DNA from: Thermoplasmata archaeon
Lineage (GTDB): Archaea; Thermoplasmatota; Thermoplasmata; Lutacidiplasmatales; UBA184
Length of the DNA: 64,000 nt
Reading direction: 5' to 3'
NCBI GenBank assembly: GCA_027314165.1
Contig: DAHVCH010000009.1
Coordinates: 32,681 to 96,680 of the forward strand
Numbering within the stretch: the first letter of the stretch is position 1; each line of letters opens with the position of its first letter. Both the position numbers and the translations under genes were made by a program. The notes beneath the pieces were generated by a model. That model had not been told where the DNA came from and did no database searches. It worked only from the letters and a program-made list of their open reading frames with translations. Positions 63,633-64,000 of this stretch are shown here, piece by piece.

Positions 63633-64000
63633 TCAGGAGCCCCCTCGGTCCAAGTTCCGTCGCGCTTCGACGATGGCGCGCTTGGTGAGTTCGTCCGCGC
63701 GAGTGTTCCGCTCTCTCGGGATGGCGACGAACCGGAGGTTCGGGAGCTCTGCGGCCAGCGACCGCAGTCTCGCGTGGTAGGGCCTCAGGTGCTCCTTCCG
63801 GACGGCGTATTCCCCGCTCATCTGGCGGATGACCAGCTCGCTGTCGCCCAGGACCGTCACCGTGCCGCGGTACCCTTTCTCCAGGAGGAACTCGAGCGCG
63901 TGGATCGCGCCGGAGTACTCGGCCACGTTGTTCGTCGACTCCGGGGAGAAGGGCGGGGCTGCGAGCCCGGAAGCCTCGTGGTCGAGACCCTCCCCCTCTA
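63633..64000 (-). CDS. Ribonuclease HI-like protein, partial (N-terminus beyond the window end)
   Basis: Frame open to the window edge: EGEGLDHEASGLAAPPFSPESTNNVAEYSGAIHALEFLLEKGYRGTVTVLGDSELVIRQMSGEYAVRKEHLRPYHARLRSL...IPRERNTRADELTKRAI; RNase HI TNNxAEY, GDSxLV and NxxAD motifs. Confidence 0.92.
   Translation of the reverse strand, partial: EGEGLDHEASGLAAPPFSPESTNNVAEYSGAIHALEFLLEKGYRGTVTVLGDSELVIRQMSGEYAVRKEHLRPYHARLRSLAAELPNLRFVAIPRERNTRADELTKRAIVEARRNLDRGGS

Noticed and set aside
1-64000. Search for transposases, integrases, CRISPR arrays, rRNA or canonical defence genes
   Set aside because: None recognised; the window looks like stable chromosomal backbone with accessory surface genes.

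Overview
The window is a GC-rich, densely coding archaeal chromosome segment. Archaeal markers read directly from the sequence are PCNA, both topoisomerase VI subunits, aEF-1beta, an AglB/STT3 oligosaccharyltransferase, ribosomal protein eL41, CoaBC and a G-1-encoded tRNA-His. The style of the surface proteins suggests a Thermoplasmatota-like lineage, but that is inference. The backbone is ordinary metabolism: a 2-isopropylmalate/homocitrate synthase-type operon running into a thiolase/DUF35 pair, sucCD, coaBC, a 5-FTHF cyclo-ligase-like gene and an aminotransferase. Among these genes sit several very large cell-surface proteins with unusual architectures. The points I rate highest are: (1) a tRNA-His(GUG) apparently interrupted by a ~32-nt insertion in the T-loop that looks like a non-canonical archaeal intron; (2) a 1.1-1.2k-aa surface protein combining a lysozyme-like ESGFNP region, a Cys/His amidase-like domain and twelve ~42-aa GYWLV-DGGVFSFG repeats arranged 6 + PKD + 6; (3) a PKD-rich giant ectodomain joined through one TM helix to four cytosolic zinc ribbons whose CPxC...CxxC...W signature recurs in the adjacent soluble proline-rich protein; (4) an AglB of 2193 aa with a very large C-terminal ectodomain and a second membrane anchor; (5) a STAND-type NTPase with a DUF835-like module between Walker A and Walker B; (6) an eL41 gene below the ORF-track length cutoff, followed by a structured region with a perfect 13-bp inverted repeat. 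No CRISPR array, transposase or rRNA was seen. All family names come from reading translations without database searches.
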